DNA from: Alkalibacter rhizosphaerae
GTDB taxonomy: Bacteria > Bacillota > Clostridia > Eubacteriales > Alkalibacteraceae
Direction: 5' to 3'
DNA: 64,000 bases
NCBI RefSeq assembly: GCF_017352215.1
Contig: NZ_CP071444.1
Coordinates: 2,170,001 to 2,234,000 of the forward strand
The notes beneath the pieces are model-generated. The model had not been told where the DNA came from, ran no database searches, and was given only the letters and a program-made list of their open reading frames with translations. Positions 1-8,044 of this stretch are shown in pieces. The position numbers were made by a program, and so were the translations under genes. Every line of letters begins with the position of its first letter. Position 1 is the first letter of the stretch.

Positions 1-31
1 TTTACTTTCGTATAACAAAACATTTATATTA

Positions 32-63
32 CCTATTTGTTTTTGTTTCAAAATTGAAATAGG
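32..63. repeat. Inverted repeat upstream of the GGDEF gene
   Basis: A 7-bp perfect inverted repeat (CCTATTT at 32-38, AAATAGG at 57-63) encloses a second near-palindrome, TTTCAA-AA-TTGAAA at 46-59. It lies 40-70 bases before the diguanylate cyclase start. It could be an operator or part of the leader; there is no T-run after it to suggest a terminator. No convincing -35/-10 pair is visible in the first 104 bases. Confidence 0.35.
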
Positions 64-104
64 TTTGATAAAATAAAGAAACTCGATAAACAAAGGATGA
101 GATC

Positions 105-1664
105 ATGCGAAAAAAGTCGTTTTATAAAATTCGGGATGTAGATCCTGTGAGAAAAAAATATTTGGCCATTGCCATTGCCATATTTCTTTGTTTTGCCTTG
201 ATCCTTACATTGGTTTTGATTAACCAACTGGATCGTATCGATCAGATCCATGCAACAAGCACCCGTGATCAGATCGTGTCCATCAAAAGGGAATTTTTGC
301 AGGATTCCGTCAACAATACCATCGATTTCATCGAAGAGAGCAAATTGATCCATGAATCCAGGTTGGAAGAAAGGATCCATCAACTGAAAGTGTATGTCCA
401 AACCCATCAAAGAGATTACAGCATCGACGATATTCGAGAATACTTTGAAGGAAAGACTGTAGGGGAAAATTTGGTCATTTGGATCGTTGATGTAAAAAAG
501 AAGATCAATTATGTCAACGATGATGCATCCGAGATGCATGCGTTGGAAAAGATTATTGATTTTAATGATCAACATCTGTTTTTTCGGCTGGAAGTGATCC
601 CGTTCAACAACTACACCATATACTTGGGTGCATTGAATCAAGAAGTGAAAAACGCTGTGGAAGAGTCATTGAGAAGAAGGATCTATGGAGACATCTATTT
701 TCAAGACTCTTATATGTGGGTGAATGAAGTGATCGATTTTGATGGAGGGAAGGATTACGCTGTTCGGTTGATCCATCCGAATTTAAAAGAGACGGAGGGA
801 ACCTTGCTTTCAACGGATATGGAAGACATTGCAGGAGGAAAGCCATATTTGGAAGAATTGGAAGGGATCAAAAGAGATGGAGAGTTGTTTTTCAATTATT
901 TCTTTAAAAAGTTGGGAACAGAAGAACTTGCCGAAAAAATGACCTATGCGAAGTTATATGATGAATACAACTGGGTCGTGGCCATGGGCGTATATTATGA
1001 TAATCTGCAGGATTACATAAACGATGCATCGGAAAATTCAAGAACGGAACGAAATCGTGGATTGCTGACCGTAGCTTTGTCTGCGCTGCTGCTCCTTCTT
1101 GTGGGGATCCTGGTTTTTTTGTGGTCTGAGAAAAGATACTACAGCAAATCTACACAGAAGCTCAAAGATGAAATCGACATGGATCTGCTGACAGGTGCCG
1201 GAAGCAGAAAAGCAGGACTGGTCAAATTGCAGGAAAGTTTTCGTAAATTCAAGGAACAACAAGAAATGTACAGCTTGCTGATGCTGGATCTGGATGACTT
1301 CAAACACATCAATGATACGTACGGCCACGATACGGGGGATCGTGTTTTGGTCGAAATCGTAAAGCGAATCAAGGAAGTGATTCGGGAAGAAGACGGATTG
1401 TATCGATGGGGAGGAGAGGAATTTGTCATTTTGGCAAAGGGCATCACGCCGGAAAATCTGGATATTTTGATCGATAAGGTGTTGAAGGCTGTAGAAGGAT
1501 CCAAATGCATCCAAGAAGGGGCCAATGTACCAACCACTGTATCCATAGGGGCAACCAACTACCTGGAGAATGATGAAACCTATGAAAGTGCGTTGATCAG
1601 AGCGGATCAGGCCTTATATGAATCCAAAAAAAGCGGGAAGAACAAAGGAACAAAATTTTTTTGA
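105..1664 (+). CDS. Membrane-bound Cache-GGDEF diguanylate cyclase
   Basis: Predicted to make cyclic di-GMP from two GTP in response to an extracellular ligand. The 519-residue protein has a short basic N-terminus, a membrane helix at about residues 16-40, a large extracytoplasmic region to about residue 320 whose end (YNWVVAMGVYYD) is typical of Cache sensor domains, a second helix at about 325-345, and a cytoplasmic GGDEF domain. The active-site motif is GGEEF at 436-440, so the enzyme should be active. An RxxD inhibitory site (REED, 427-430) lies five residues before it, predicting feedback inhibition by c-di-GMP. The ATG follows an AAGGATGAG ribosome site. The gene is monocistronic, with a terminator right after it. 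The ligand cannot be read from the sequence. Confidence 0.9.
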   Translation: MRKKSFYKIRDVDPVRKKYLAIAIAIFLCFALILTLVLINQLDRIDQIHATSTRDQIVSIKREFLQDSVNNTIDFIEESKLIHESRLEERIHQLKVYVQTHQRDYSIDDIREYFEGKTVGENLVIWIVDVKKKINYVNDDASEMHALEKIIDFNDQHLFFRLEVIPFNNYTIYLGALNQEVKNAVEESLRRRIYGDIYFQDSYMWVNEVIDFDGGKDYAVRLIHPNLKETEGTLLSTDMEDIAGGKPYLEELEGIKRDGELFFNYFFKKLGTEELAEKMTYAKLYDEYNWVVAMGVYYDNLQDYINDASENSRTERNRGLLTVALSALLLLLVGILVFLWSEKRYYSKSTQKLKDEIDMDLLTGAGSRKAGLVKLQESFRKFKEQQEMYSLLMLDLDDFKHINDTYGHDTGDRVLVEIVKRIKEVIREEDGLYRWGGEEFVILAKGITPENLDILIDKVLKAVEGSKCIQEGANVPTTVSIGATNYLENDETYESALIRADQALYESKKSGKNKGTKFF

Positions 1665-1668
1665 CGCG

Positions 1669-1699
1669 GAGGTCTCCATTATTAAAAGGAGACCTCTTT
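1669..1699 (+). terminator. Rho-independent terminator of the GGDEF gene
   Basis: GAGGTCTCC at 1669-1677 pairs perfectly with GGAGACCTC at 1688-1696 (9 bp), followed by TTT. It begins five bases after the stop codon. Confidence 0.75.
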
Positions 1700-1768
1700 C
1701 CATTCTAAAAGAGTAAAGGAAATGATTGAAACGACCACACGCGAAATATAACAAAATAAAAAACGGTA

Positions 1769-1798
1769 TTGACTTTACAAAATATAAACGATTAAAAT
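1769..1798 (+). promoter_or_regulatory. Sigma-A-type promoter of the UroD-like gene
   Basis: TTGACT at 1769-1774 and TAAAAT at 1793-1798, spacer 18 bp, about 35 bases before the GTG start at 1833. No operator-like repeat is evident. Confidence 0.6.
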
Positions 1799-1832
1799 AG
1801 ATGTGTAAATAATAAATGAAGGAGGAAAGAAA

Positions 1833-3215
1833 GTGAAAGAAGAGGTAAGGAAACTTCAAGAAGAGAGGATCCAAATAAACACGGACTTTTACAACAACAT
1901 AATTCCGAAACGGATGCCTGCGAATTTTATGATTTCGGCGTACATCACTGCTGCTTACGGCGGTGTGGATGTATTTGATTTTCAGTACGATTTTTCCAAG
2001 TTGGAAGAGGCGGCCAGAAAAATCTGTGATCAAGTCTATTCCGATTCTCCTCCGGTAAGCCCGGCTAGTCTAATATTCAACCGGTTGCCGTCTTTTTATC
2101 AGTTGCTGGATTCCCAATCCTTCCGCATGGGTGGTGACGGATTTGTACAACATCCGGAAGTCGTGGGTATGAAGGCAGATGAATATGCTCAATTGACCCA
2201 AGATCCATATGCTTTTGTTGTAGAGAAAGTCATTCCCAGACAATATCGGAATTTGGATCCATCCAATACGGCAAAAGCATTGATTTCCATGCAAAGGGCC
2301 CTTCTGGCCATGGAAGAAGACGCCAATGCATCCATTCCGTGGTTCATGAAGATCATGGACGATTATGGGTATTACCCTGGAGCCCCCATGGGTGCTTCCG
2401 GATTCTGTGAAGCGCCTTACGATTATATAGCCGACCAATTGCGCAGTTTCAGTGGGATCAGTATGGATATTCGAAGACATCGGGATGAAATCAAGGAAGC
2501 CTGCGATGCGGTTCTTCCCATGATGTTTAAAATGGGCCGGCCTGCGTTTGCCCATCCTTTGGGAACGGTAATGACTCCATTGCATATGCCCACATTTATG
2601 CGTGAGAAAGATTTCATGGAAGTATGGATGCCTTCCTATAAAAAAATGTACGAGCAGTACGCAGCCTTGGGCATACGTGGTGGTGCATTCTGTGAAGATA
2701 ACTGGATGAGATACTTGGACAATTTGATGGAGTTGCCCAGCGGCATGGTTTTGATGTTTGAATACGGCGATCCCCAAAAAATCAAGGACAAGTTGGGCAA
2801 AAAATTCATACTTCAGGGTCTGTATCCATCCACTTTGCTGAAGACCGGTACAAAACAGCAGGTTTTGGACAAAGCCAAAGAGTTGCTGGACATCATGCTT
2901 CCAGGCGGAGGTTATATTTTCGGATTTGACAAAGGGCCGTTGACCCTGTCGGATACGAACATGGAAAATTACATTGCCCTCAGTCATTTCGTTCATGAAT
3001 ATGCTGTTTATGACAATCCTGGAGAATCTTTCGGGACACCGGTGAATAGCGAAGGGTTCGTTTTCGAAGAAGAAAAAATGACTTTGAAATCAAAATATCT
3101 CTTTGATTGGGAAGAATTCAAACAAAAGTATCCACATACTCCTGATTTTGCACGAGAGCGATTTGAAAAGTCAGACAATCGGGTTTTCAATTTGTACATG
3201 AACATGACGATCTAA
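1833..3215 (+). CDS. Uroporphyrinogen decarboxylase family protein (corrinoid methyltransferase type)
   Basis: A 460-residue member of the UroD superfamily, whose members outside heme synthesis (MtaA/CmuA type) usually move methyl groups between corrinoid proteins and thiol or tetrahydrofolate acceptors. The overall pattern, including GVDVFDFQYDF near residue 45 and a C-terminal region rich in conserved Gly (LPGGGYIFGFDKGP), fits that family, and it is longer than the roughly 340-residue heme enzyme HemE. There are no heme genes beside it, so a heme role is unlikely. The start is GTG after GGAGGAAAGAAA. The gene stands alone with its own promoter and terminator. A corrinoid protein is encoded near the other end of the window (62095), but a partnership is only inference. 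Confidence 0.75.
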   Translation: MKEEVRKLQEERIQINTDFYNNIIPKRMPANFMISAYITAAYGGVDVFDFQYDFSKLEEAARKICDQVYSDSPPVSPASLIFNRLPSFYQLLDSQSFRMGGDGFVQHPEVVGMKADEYAQLTQDPYAFVVEKVIPRQYRNLDPSNTAKALISMQRALLAMEEDANASIPWFMKIMDDYGYYPGAPMGASGFCEAPYDYIADQLRSFSGISMDIRRHRDEIKEACDAVLPMMFKMGRPAFAHPLGTVMTPLHMPTFMREKDFMEVWMPSYKKMYEQYAALGIRGGAFCEDNWMRYLDNLMELPSGMVLMFEYGDPQKIKDKLGKKFILQGLYPSTLLKTGTKQQVLDKAKELLDIMLPGGGYIFGFDKGPLTLSDTNMENYIALSHFVHEYAVYDNPGESFGTPVNSEGFVFEEEKMTLKSKYLFDWEEFKQKYPHTPDFARERFEKSDNRVFNLYMNMTI

Positions 3216-3228
3216 TAAAAAAGAAAAG

Positions 3229-3260
3229 CGGCGGCATCCTTAAAAGGGTGTCGCCGTTTT
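3229..3260. terminator. Bidirectional terminator between UroD-like gene and azlD
   Basis: A 12-bp hairpin (3229-3240 with 3245-3256, two G-T pairs) has TTTT on the plus-strand side and an A-rich run on the other side that gives a U-tract on the minus strand. It sits between two convergent genes. Confidence 0.8.
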
Positions 3261-3268
3261 AGATCAGA

Positions 3269-3604
3269 TCAAGCAAAGACGGTTTGGATCAGGACCATGT
3301 ACAGGCCGGTTCCGACACCGATGCTCAAAAGTGTATTTTCTTTCCAATAATGGAGGATAACGATGGAAACAATGGCGATCCCTTCCGGCAATCCATGGGT
3401 GGGACTATCAAAACGAACATTCCGCAGACAGTAGACGACCAGCATTCCAATGACGGCATAGGGTAAAAGTCGGCCAAGGTCCGTTATGTAAGGATGGTTG
3501 GATTTCGCTTTGCGAAACAGAAAGAATGGTAAAAAACGGGTAAACATGGTCCCGGCGATGGCAGTTCCAATGATGGCAAGGGTTTGTAGTGGCGTCAGTG
3601 TCAT
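3269..3604 (-). CDS. azlD: AzlD family branched-chain amino acid exporter subunit
   Basis: A 111-residue integral membrane protein with about four hydrophobic helices and the family's LPFFLFRKAK and GMLVVYCLR patterns. AzlD is the small partner of AzlC in a two-component exporter for branched-chain amino acids and analogues, known from Bacillus azlCD. The start overlaps the azlC stop (ATGA), indicating translational coupling, and the length is normal for the family. Substrate is assigned by family only. Confidence 0.88.
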   Translation of the reverse strand: MTLTPLQTLAIIGTAIAGTMFTRFLPFFLFRKAKSNHPYITDLGRLLPYAVIGMLVVYCLRNVRFDSPTHGLPEGIAIVSIVILHYWKENTLLSIGVGTGLYMVLIQTVFA

Positions 3605-4365
3605 GGAGTACTCTCCTCTATGATATTTTTGCGGGATTTGTCATAGAGCCGAAGGAGGCTGAGTGCAACCAAGATGACGGCCATGGCTGGTAAAAGGAAT
3701 CCGTCGGGTCCAAAAACAAGCAAAGAGGCAACAGAACTCAAGATGCCGATGGCGGCGGATCTTCTGCCGCCCTGTTTTTTCCATTGGTCGACGAAAATCA
3801 CCGTGAACAGTGCTGTCAGAACAAAATCCAAACCGGTGGTGTTAAAGGGAATGGCAGCCCCCAACAATCCGCCGAGGACAGATCCGAAGATCCAGTACAT
3901 GTGATCCAGCAGTGTAATGAAAAAAAGAAACCATCGATCTTCCACGCCCTCTTGTGCTTTGGTGGTGCAGGCGATGGAAAACGTTTCGTCGCAGAGTCCA
4001 AAAATCAAATAGGGTTTGAGTTTTCCGGTATTGCGGTATCGTTCCAGCATGGAGATGCCATAAAACAAGTGTCGGGCATTGATCATTAATGTCATGAGCA
4101 GTGCATGCAAGGGATTAAAAACGGTGGTCAGAAAGGTAATGGCCAGATATTGGCCGGAACCGGCAAAGACCAACAAACTGAATAAAAAAGTCCAACCCAC
4201 CCCATATCCGCTTTTGTACATCAAAATTCCATAGGCAAGACCCAAAAAAGTAAACCCGGTAAAAACGGGGATCGTATGGGGGAAGGCTGCTTTCAGGGCA
4301 TCCATTTTCTTCGGTGCCTTTTCTGTCTTGGTTGCTGGTTGGGGATCGTCAATATTCATGGTCAT
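3601..4365 (-). CDS. azlC: AzlC family branched-chain amino acid exporter, large subunit
   Basis: A 254-residue membrane protein matching AzlC: FTFLGLAYGILM, FAGSGQYLA and INARHLFYGISM are family signatures, and about six helices are visible. It acts with AzlD to export branched-chain amino acids. A TTG at 4371 would lengthen it by two residues but lies one base from the AAGGAG site, whereas ATG 4365 is seven bases away, so ATG was chosen. It is first gene of a two-gene operon. I found no clear promoter in the 80 bases upstream. Confidence 0.9.
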   Translation of the reverse strand: MTMNIDDPQPATKTEKAPKKMDALKAAFPHTIPVFTGFTFLGLAYGILMYKSGYGVGWTFLFSLLVFAGSGQYLAITFLTTVFNPLHALLMTLMINARHLFYGISMLERYRNTGKLKPYLIFGLCDETFSIACTTKAQEGVEDRWFLFFITLLDHMYWIFGSVLGGLLGAAIPFNTTGLDFVLTALFTVIFVDQWKKQGGRRSAAIGILSSVASLLVFGPDGFLLPAMAVILVALSLLRLYDKSRKNIIEESTP

Positions 4366-4452
4366 AGTCAAGCTCCTTATATGTAAGTAAACTGAATTAT
4401 TTGCATGTTAACACATTCGATACCGGTAGTAAATGAAATGTTGAAATAATTA

Positions 4453-6372
4453 TCAATGCAAAAAATCACGAAATCGCGGTCCGGGGATCCGGTCGTTGCC
4501 GTCTCTTTTGGTCACCCGCACAGCATCGAAATATTCCAAAAAATAGATGGCGGTTTTTCTTCCGGTTCCTAAAAGATCACGGAGTCGGGCCACGGTGATG
4601 CTCTTTTCCTTTTGGATCGCATCTACAACTGTTTGGTAGATCATTTCCAAAGATCGCCGGCTGCAAAAGACTCCTTTCTCCAATTCGACCAAGTAGCCGA
4701 TGGAGATGAAAAAGTGCAGGATCTCCTCCGCAACAGCAATAGGCAAGCTGGTTTCCTCTGCAACCTGGGCAGGTGAAAGAGTGGGGAGATCCGGTGTCTC
4801 AAAGAGTTGTCTTGTGCGGGCAACTTCAACCAGATCCGAGATTTCATCCAAGCGTTTTTCCTTGTGAAGGTGAACAAACTTTTCTTCCAAACGCAAGGAA
4901 GACATGGCAGACATGATCTCCAGCATCCCGTCAAAATCTTTGTTGGACAGAAAGGGGAATTCTTTTTTGCGCAGGGCTTCCTTGGAGATCTGATATCGAT
5001 AAGGATTCTTGTTATAAAACCGATGGAAGACACCTTCCAACTCCTTGAGCATCTCGTCGCACCAGGCAAGGCTGTAATATTTTCCAGTGGATCCCATGGC
5101 ATAAATGACACCTTCCACAACCAGTTCTTCCAACATTTCTTTGATCCGATCCCTATCGATCAGCGTTTCCAGATAAATGGATTCCACATCCATCAAGGAA
5201 GAGGAAGACTGGATCAACCACTGGATCACTTCCTTGTCCGTTCCCAGGTCCAAAAAAGCAAGTTCTTTCATGGAGGTACTGTCGAATCTTTTGCGATTTC
5301 TGGTATGGTGGAGGAGAAGTCGGCCGCCTCCAATGGTGTGGACAGGGGAAAAGGATCGAAGAATGAACCGGTCTGCCCGGAAAGCGGCAACCGGTTCTTC
5401 CAGGCGCAGTTGAACATACCCTTTTTCGCCGGCATCGATCTTGTCGGCACCCAACAGACGAACACGGGCCAATACTGCAGTGGTGCCTGTGTGGAAGTGG
5501 ACACGTTGATTATGGACCAGACCGTTGCTGCCGGGGACCATTTGCACCCGGGCATCCAGCAAGCTGGTGGTTCGAAAATTTCCGGACTCCAACACCACGC
5601 TGCCCCGCTGCAGGTCTTTTTTCTCAATGGACGCCAGGTTCAATGCACATCGGTCTCCGCCATAAGCCTGATCCACCGATTGGTTTCTCACTTGAATGTT
5701 TCGCACTTTTGTGGTCAAACCTTCCGGAAGGATCTGCACGGGATCACCTTTGGTCACCGTACCGCCGCTGATCGTTCCCGTCACGATGGTCCCGTGGCCT
5801 GTCATGGTAAAGACCCGGTCCACAGGCAGGCGGAACAGGGAAGTGGGGGACTTTTCTCTTGTCTGGATTGCAAGTTCGTCGATTTTTATCAATAAGTCAT
5901 CGATGCCCGCTCCGGTTTTGGAAGATACAGGGATGACCGGCAACGATTCAAGAGGAGTATCTTTCAGATATTTACGGATCTCCCGGATTCGCTGATCCAG
6001 GGTCTTTTGATCGACCAGGTCTGACTTCGTCAAGGCTACGACACCCTTAGATAAACCTAAAACAGAAAGGATGTCCAGGTGTTCTATGGTTTGGGGCATG
6101 ATCCCCTCATCTGCAGCAATGATGAGTAGAACGATATCGATCCCAGTGACTCCTGCCACCATGGTTTTGACAAATTTTTCATGGCCGGGCACATCGACGA
6201 TGGAGACCTGATTGCCGGAGGCCAACTGGAGAAAGGCGAAGCCCAACTCGATGGTCATACCACGATCCTGTTCCTCCGCCAGGCGATCCGTATCAGTTCC
6301 GGTCAGTCTTTTGACCAGGGCGGTTTTCCCGTGATCGATATGACCGGCAGTTCCAATGGTAATGTGTTTCAT
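4453..6372 (-). CDS. selB: Selenocysteine-specific elongation factor SelB
   Basis: SelB brings Sec-tRNA(Sec) to the ribosome at UGA codons that have a SECIS hairpin. The 639-residue protein has an EF-Tu-like GTPase domain (GHIDHGKT at about 10-17, DVPGHE, TKSD), translation-factor beta-barrels to about residue 350, and a long C-terminal part of winged-helix repeats that in SelB bind SECIS RNA. ATG 6372 follows GGGAGGCGAAACC and overlaps the selA stop (ATGA); the reading frame is open further upstream inside selA but lacks homology there. It is the last gene of the Sec locus. No terminator is evident before azlC. Full-length and apparently intact. Confidence 0.96.
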   Translation of the reverse strand: MKHITIGTAGHIDHGKTALVKRLTGTDTDRLAEEQDRGMTIELGFAFLQLASGNQVSIVDVPGHEKFVKTMVAGVTGIDIVLLIIAADEGIMPQTIEHLDILSVLGLSKGVVALTKSDLVDQKTLDQRIREIRKYLKDTPLESLPVIPVSSKTGAGIDDLLIKIDELAIQTREKSPTSLFRLPVDRVFTMTGHGTIVTGTISGGTVTKGDPVQILPEGLTTKVRNIQVRNQSVDQAYGGDRCALNLASIEKKDLQRGSVVLESGNFRTTSLLDARVQMVPGSNGLVHNQRVHFHTGTTAVLARVRLLGADKIDAGEKGYVQLRLEEPVAAFRADRFILRSFSPVHTIGGGRLLLHHTRNRKRFDSTSMKELAFLDLGTDKEVIQWLIQSSSSLMDVESIYLETLIDRDRIKEMLEELVVEGVIYAMGSTGKYYSLAWCDEMLKELEGVFHRFYNKNPYRYQISKEALRKKEFPFLSNKDFDGMLEIMSAMSSLRLEEKFVHLHKEKRLDEISDLVEVARTRQLFETPDLPTLSPAQVAEETSLPIAVAEEILHFFISIGYLVELEKGVFCSRRSLEMIYQTVVDAIQKEKSITVARLRDLLGTGRKTAIYFLEYFDAVRVTKRDGNDRIPGPRFRDFLH

Positions 6373-7805
6373 GGTTTCGCCTCCCAGCACTTTTTCAATT
6401 CTGTAGCAATGATGTCGAATTCCTCTTCCCGGATCGTTCGTACATGAAAGAGTACCCTGTCTTCCGAGATCCGACATACGATGGGATTTAGGGAGCGACG
6501 GAGACGGTTTCGAAGATCGTCCGGTGAGATCGTTTGGGAAACAAGAGCAACTGCTTTTCCCTGCAAAACAACGCCGGGCAGGGATCCACCACCGGCTTCT
6601 TCCTCCACATCCAAAAGCTCTAATGCAGCGGATTCGATTCCTGCTTCCTCCACGCGTTGTCGGAGTCGTTTTGCCTTTGCTTCCAAGACTTCAATTTTTT
6701 CGCATAACATGGTCAATGAAGGAATCTGCGAAACAGGGTCTTCTGACGCGTCGTAGATTTGCAGGACGCTGTGAAGGGCGGCAATGGTCATTTTATCGCA
6801 CCGAAGGATACGGGCCAAATGGTTCTTCTTGATCTTTTCCACCAATGATCGCTTTCCTAGAATGATGCCGGCCTGCGCCCCTCCAAGGAGTTTATCCCCG
6901 CTGAATGTGACGAGATCCGCCCCTTCTTTCAAAGAGTCCATTGGCGTTTTCTCTCTTGGAAGATCGAACAAGGATAGATCTGTCAAGCAGCCGCTACCCA
7001 GGTCTTCCATGCAAAGGATGTCCGCCCGATCCTCGGGGATGGAGATTTCCGCCAATGAAACTGAAGAAGTAAAGCCGATGATCTTGTAGTTGCTGGTATG
7101 CACTTTTAGCAGGATCGAGGTATTTTCCGTTATTGCTTCCTCATAATCCGAACATTTAGTTTTGTTAGTGGTGCCGACTTCTTTTAGAATGCAGCCGCTC
7201 TCCTTGATGATTTCCGGAACTCGAAAACTGCCGCCGATCTCCACCTGTTCCCCTCGGGAAACGATCACTTCCTTGTCCTTGGCAAAGGTGTTCAAACACA
7301 AAAAGACGGCACCGGCATTGTTGTTGACAACCATGGCTGCTTCCGCCCCGGTCAACCGGCAGAGAAGTTCTTCCATGTGATCGTACCGAGAACCGCGTTT
7401 GCCAAAATCCAAGTCGTATTCCAGGTTGCTGTATCCTGTGGAAACCTCCATCACTTGCTTCAATGTTTCCTGGGAAAGGGGGGCACGGCCCAAGTTGGTG
7501 TGGAGCACGACTCCAGTGGCATTGATCACCGGTTGCAATGCAAAAAGTCGTTGTTTTTCCAATAAGGAAAGAACCAGGTCCATGAGATGATCGAACAAGT
7601 CTTCCGATGTTTCGATTTTGTGATTTCGGTAATACTCCGGATCCGAGAGGATGGAAGCTTTTAACTGTTCCGTTCCCCTGCGCAAGGACGTCAGGACCGT
7701 ATTTCTGCCCATCAAGGCAGCAAATGCCTCCATGGAAGGATCTTGGATCAAAACATGGATCGCCGGGATATGGCGTAAAGCTTCTCTGAAATTTGAGATT
7801 TTCAA
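6369..7805 (-). CDS. selA: L-seryl-tRNA(Sec) selenium transferase SelA
   Basis: SelA converts Ser-tRNA(Sec) to Sec-tRNA(Sec) with selenophosphate on a PLP cofactor. The 478-residue protein shows VINATGVVLHTNLGRAPLS near the start of the catalytic domain and the PLP-lysine region FSGDKLLGGAQAG. The frame is open upstream through the tRNA-Sec gene, but the ribosome site GGAGG lies seven bases before a TTG at 7805, giving a protein of normal family length that starts KISNFREALRHIP. It is translationally coupled to selB. The gene starts about 70 bases after the 3' end of tRNA-Sec, so the tRNA and selAB may share a transcript. Confidence 0.96.
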   Translation of the reverse strand: MKISNFREALRHIPAIHVLIQDPSMEAFAALMGRNTVLTSLRRGTEQLKASILSDPEYYRNHKIETSEDLFDHLMDLVLSLLEKQRLFALQPVINATGVVLHTNLGRAPLSQETLKQVMEVSTGYSNLEYDLDFGKRGSRYDHMEELLCRLTGAEAAMVVNNNAGAVFLCLNTFAKDKEVIVSRGEQVEIGGSFRVPEIIKESGCILKEVGTTNKTKCSDYEEAITENTSILLKVHTSNYKIIGFTSSVSLAEISIPEDRADILCMEDLGSGCLTDLSLFDLPREKTPMDSLKEGADLVTFSGDKLLGGAQAGIILGKRSLVEKIKKNHLARILRCDKMTIAALHSVLQIYDASEDPVSQIPSLTMLCEKIEVLEAKAKRLRQRVEEAGIESAALELLDVEEEAGGGSLPGVVLQGKAVALVSQTISPDDLRNRLRRSLNPIVCRISEDRVLFHVRTIREEEFDIIATELKKCWEAKP

Positions 7806-7874
7806 TGACTGACCTCCAATTAAAAGGACCGGGATCGATGATCCCGGCCACGAAATATTTGATCGTTTTAAAAA

Positions 7875-7971
7875 TGGCGGGAGCGTGTAGGAATTGAACC
7901 CACCTCGGATGGTCGAGCCACCCGACAACGGAGTTGAAGTCCGTGAGACCCACCAGGGCCTATCCGTCCCC
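7875..7971 (-). tRNA. selC: tRNA-Sec (anticodon TCA)
   Basis: A 97-nt tRNA including encoded CCA. Read on the minus strand it has the bacterial tRNA-Sec layout: 8-nt acceptor strands, a 6-bp D stem (AGGCCC/GGGTCT) with a 4-base loop, an anticodon stem ACGGA/TCCGT with loop CTTCAAC (anticodon TCA, reads UGA), a 7-bp long variable arm (CGGGTGG/CCATCCG) and a T arm with loop TTCAATT. Discriminator is G73, as in other bacterial tRNA-Sec. The acceptor strands GGGGACGG and ACGCTCCC pair imperfectly: one G-U, an A-C mismatch at position 5 and a G-A mismatch at position 8. It lies between the Sec peroxiredoxin and selA. Confidence 0.95.
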
Positions 7972-7985
7972 ATGTCAAGAGAAAG

Positions 7986-8017
7986 AGGGTTCGATCCATG
8001 GAATCGAATCGAACCCT
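7986..8017 (-). terminator. Terminator of the Sec peroxiredoxin gene
   Basis: A perfect 10-bp inverted repeat (7986-7995 with 8008-8017, arms AGGGTTCGAT / ATCGAACCCT) lies 28 bases after the stop codon on the minus strand and is followed by CTTTCTCTT. The weak U-tract may let some transcription continue into tRNA-Sec and selA. Confidence 0.65.
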
Positions 8018-8044
8018 GAGTATATCTTTAAAATGGTAAAGCGA

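Noticed and set aside
2070-2996. 308-codon minus-strand ORF over the UroD-like gene
   Set aside because: Composition is His/Phe/Ile-rich antisense shadow of a gene with clear homology; no ribosome site.
7806-7973. SelA could be extended 56 codons upstream through tRNA-Sec
   Set aside because: The extension is antisense-free but lies over the tRNA gene, has no ribosome site, and would give an unusually long SelA; the TTG at 7805 has GGAGG at the right distance.
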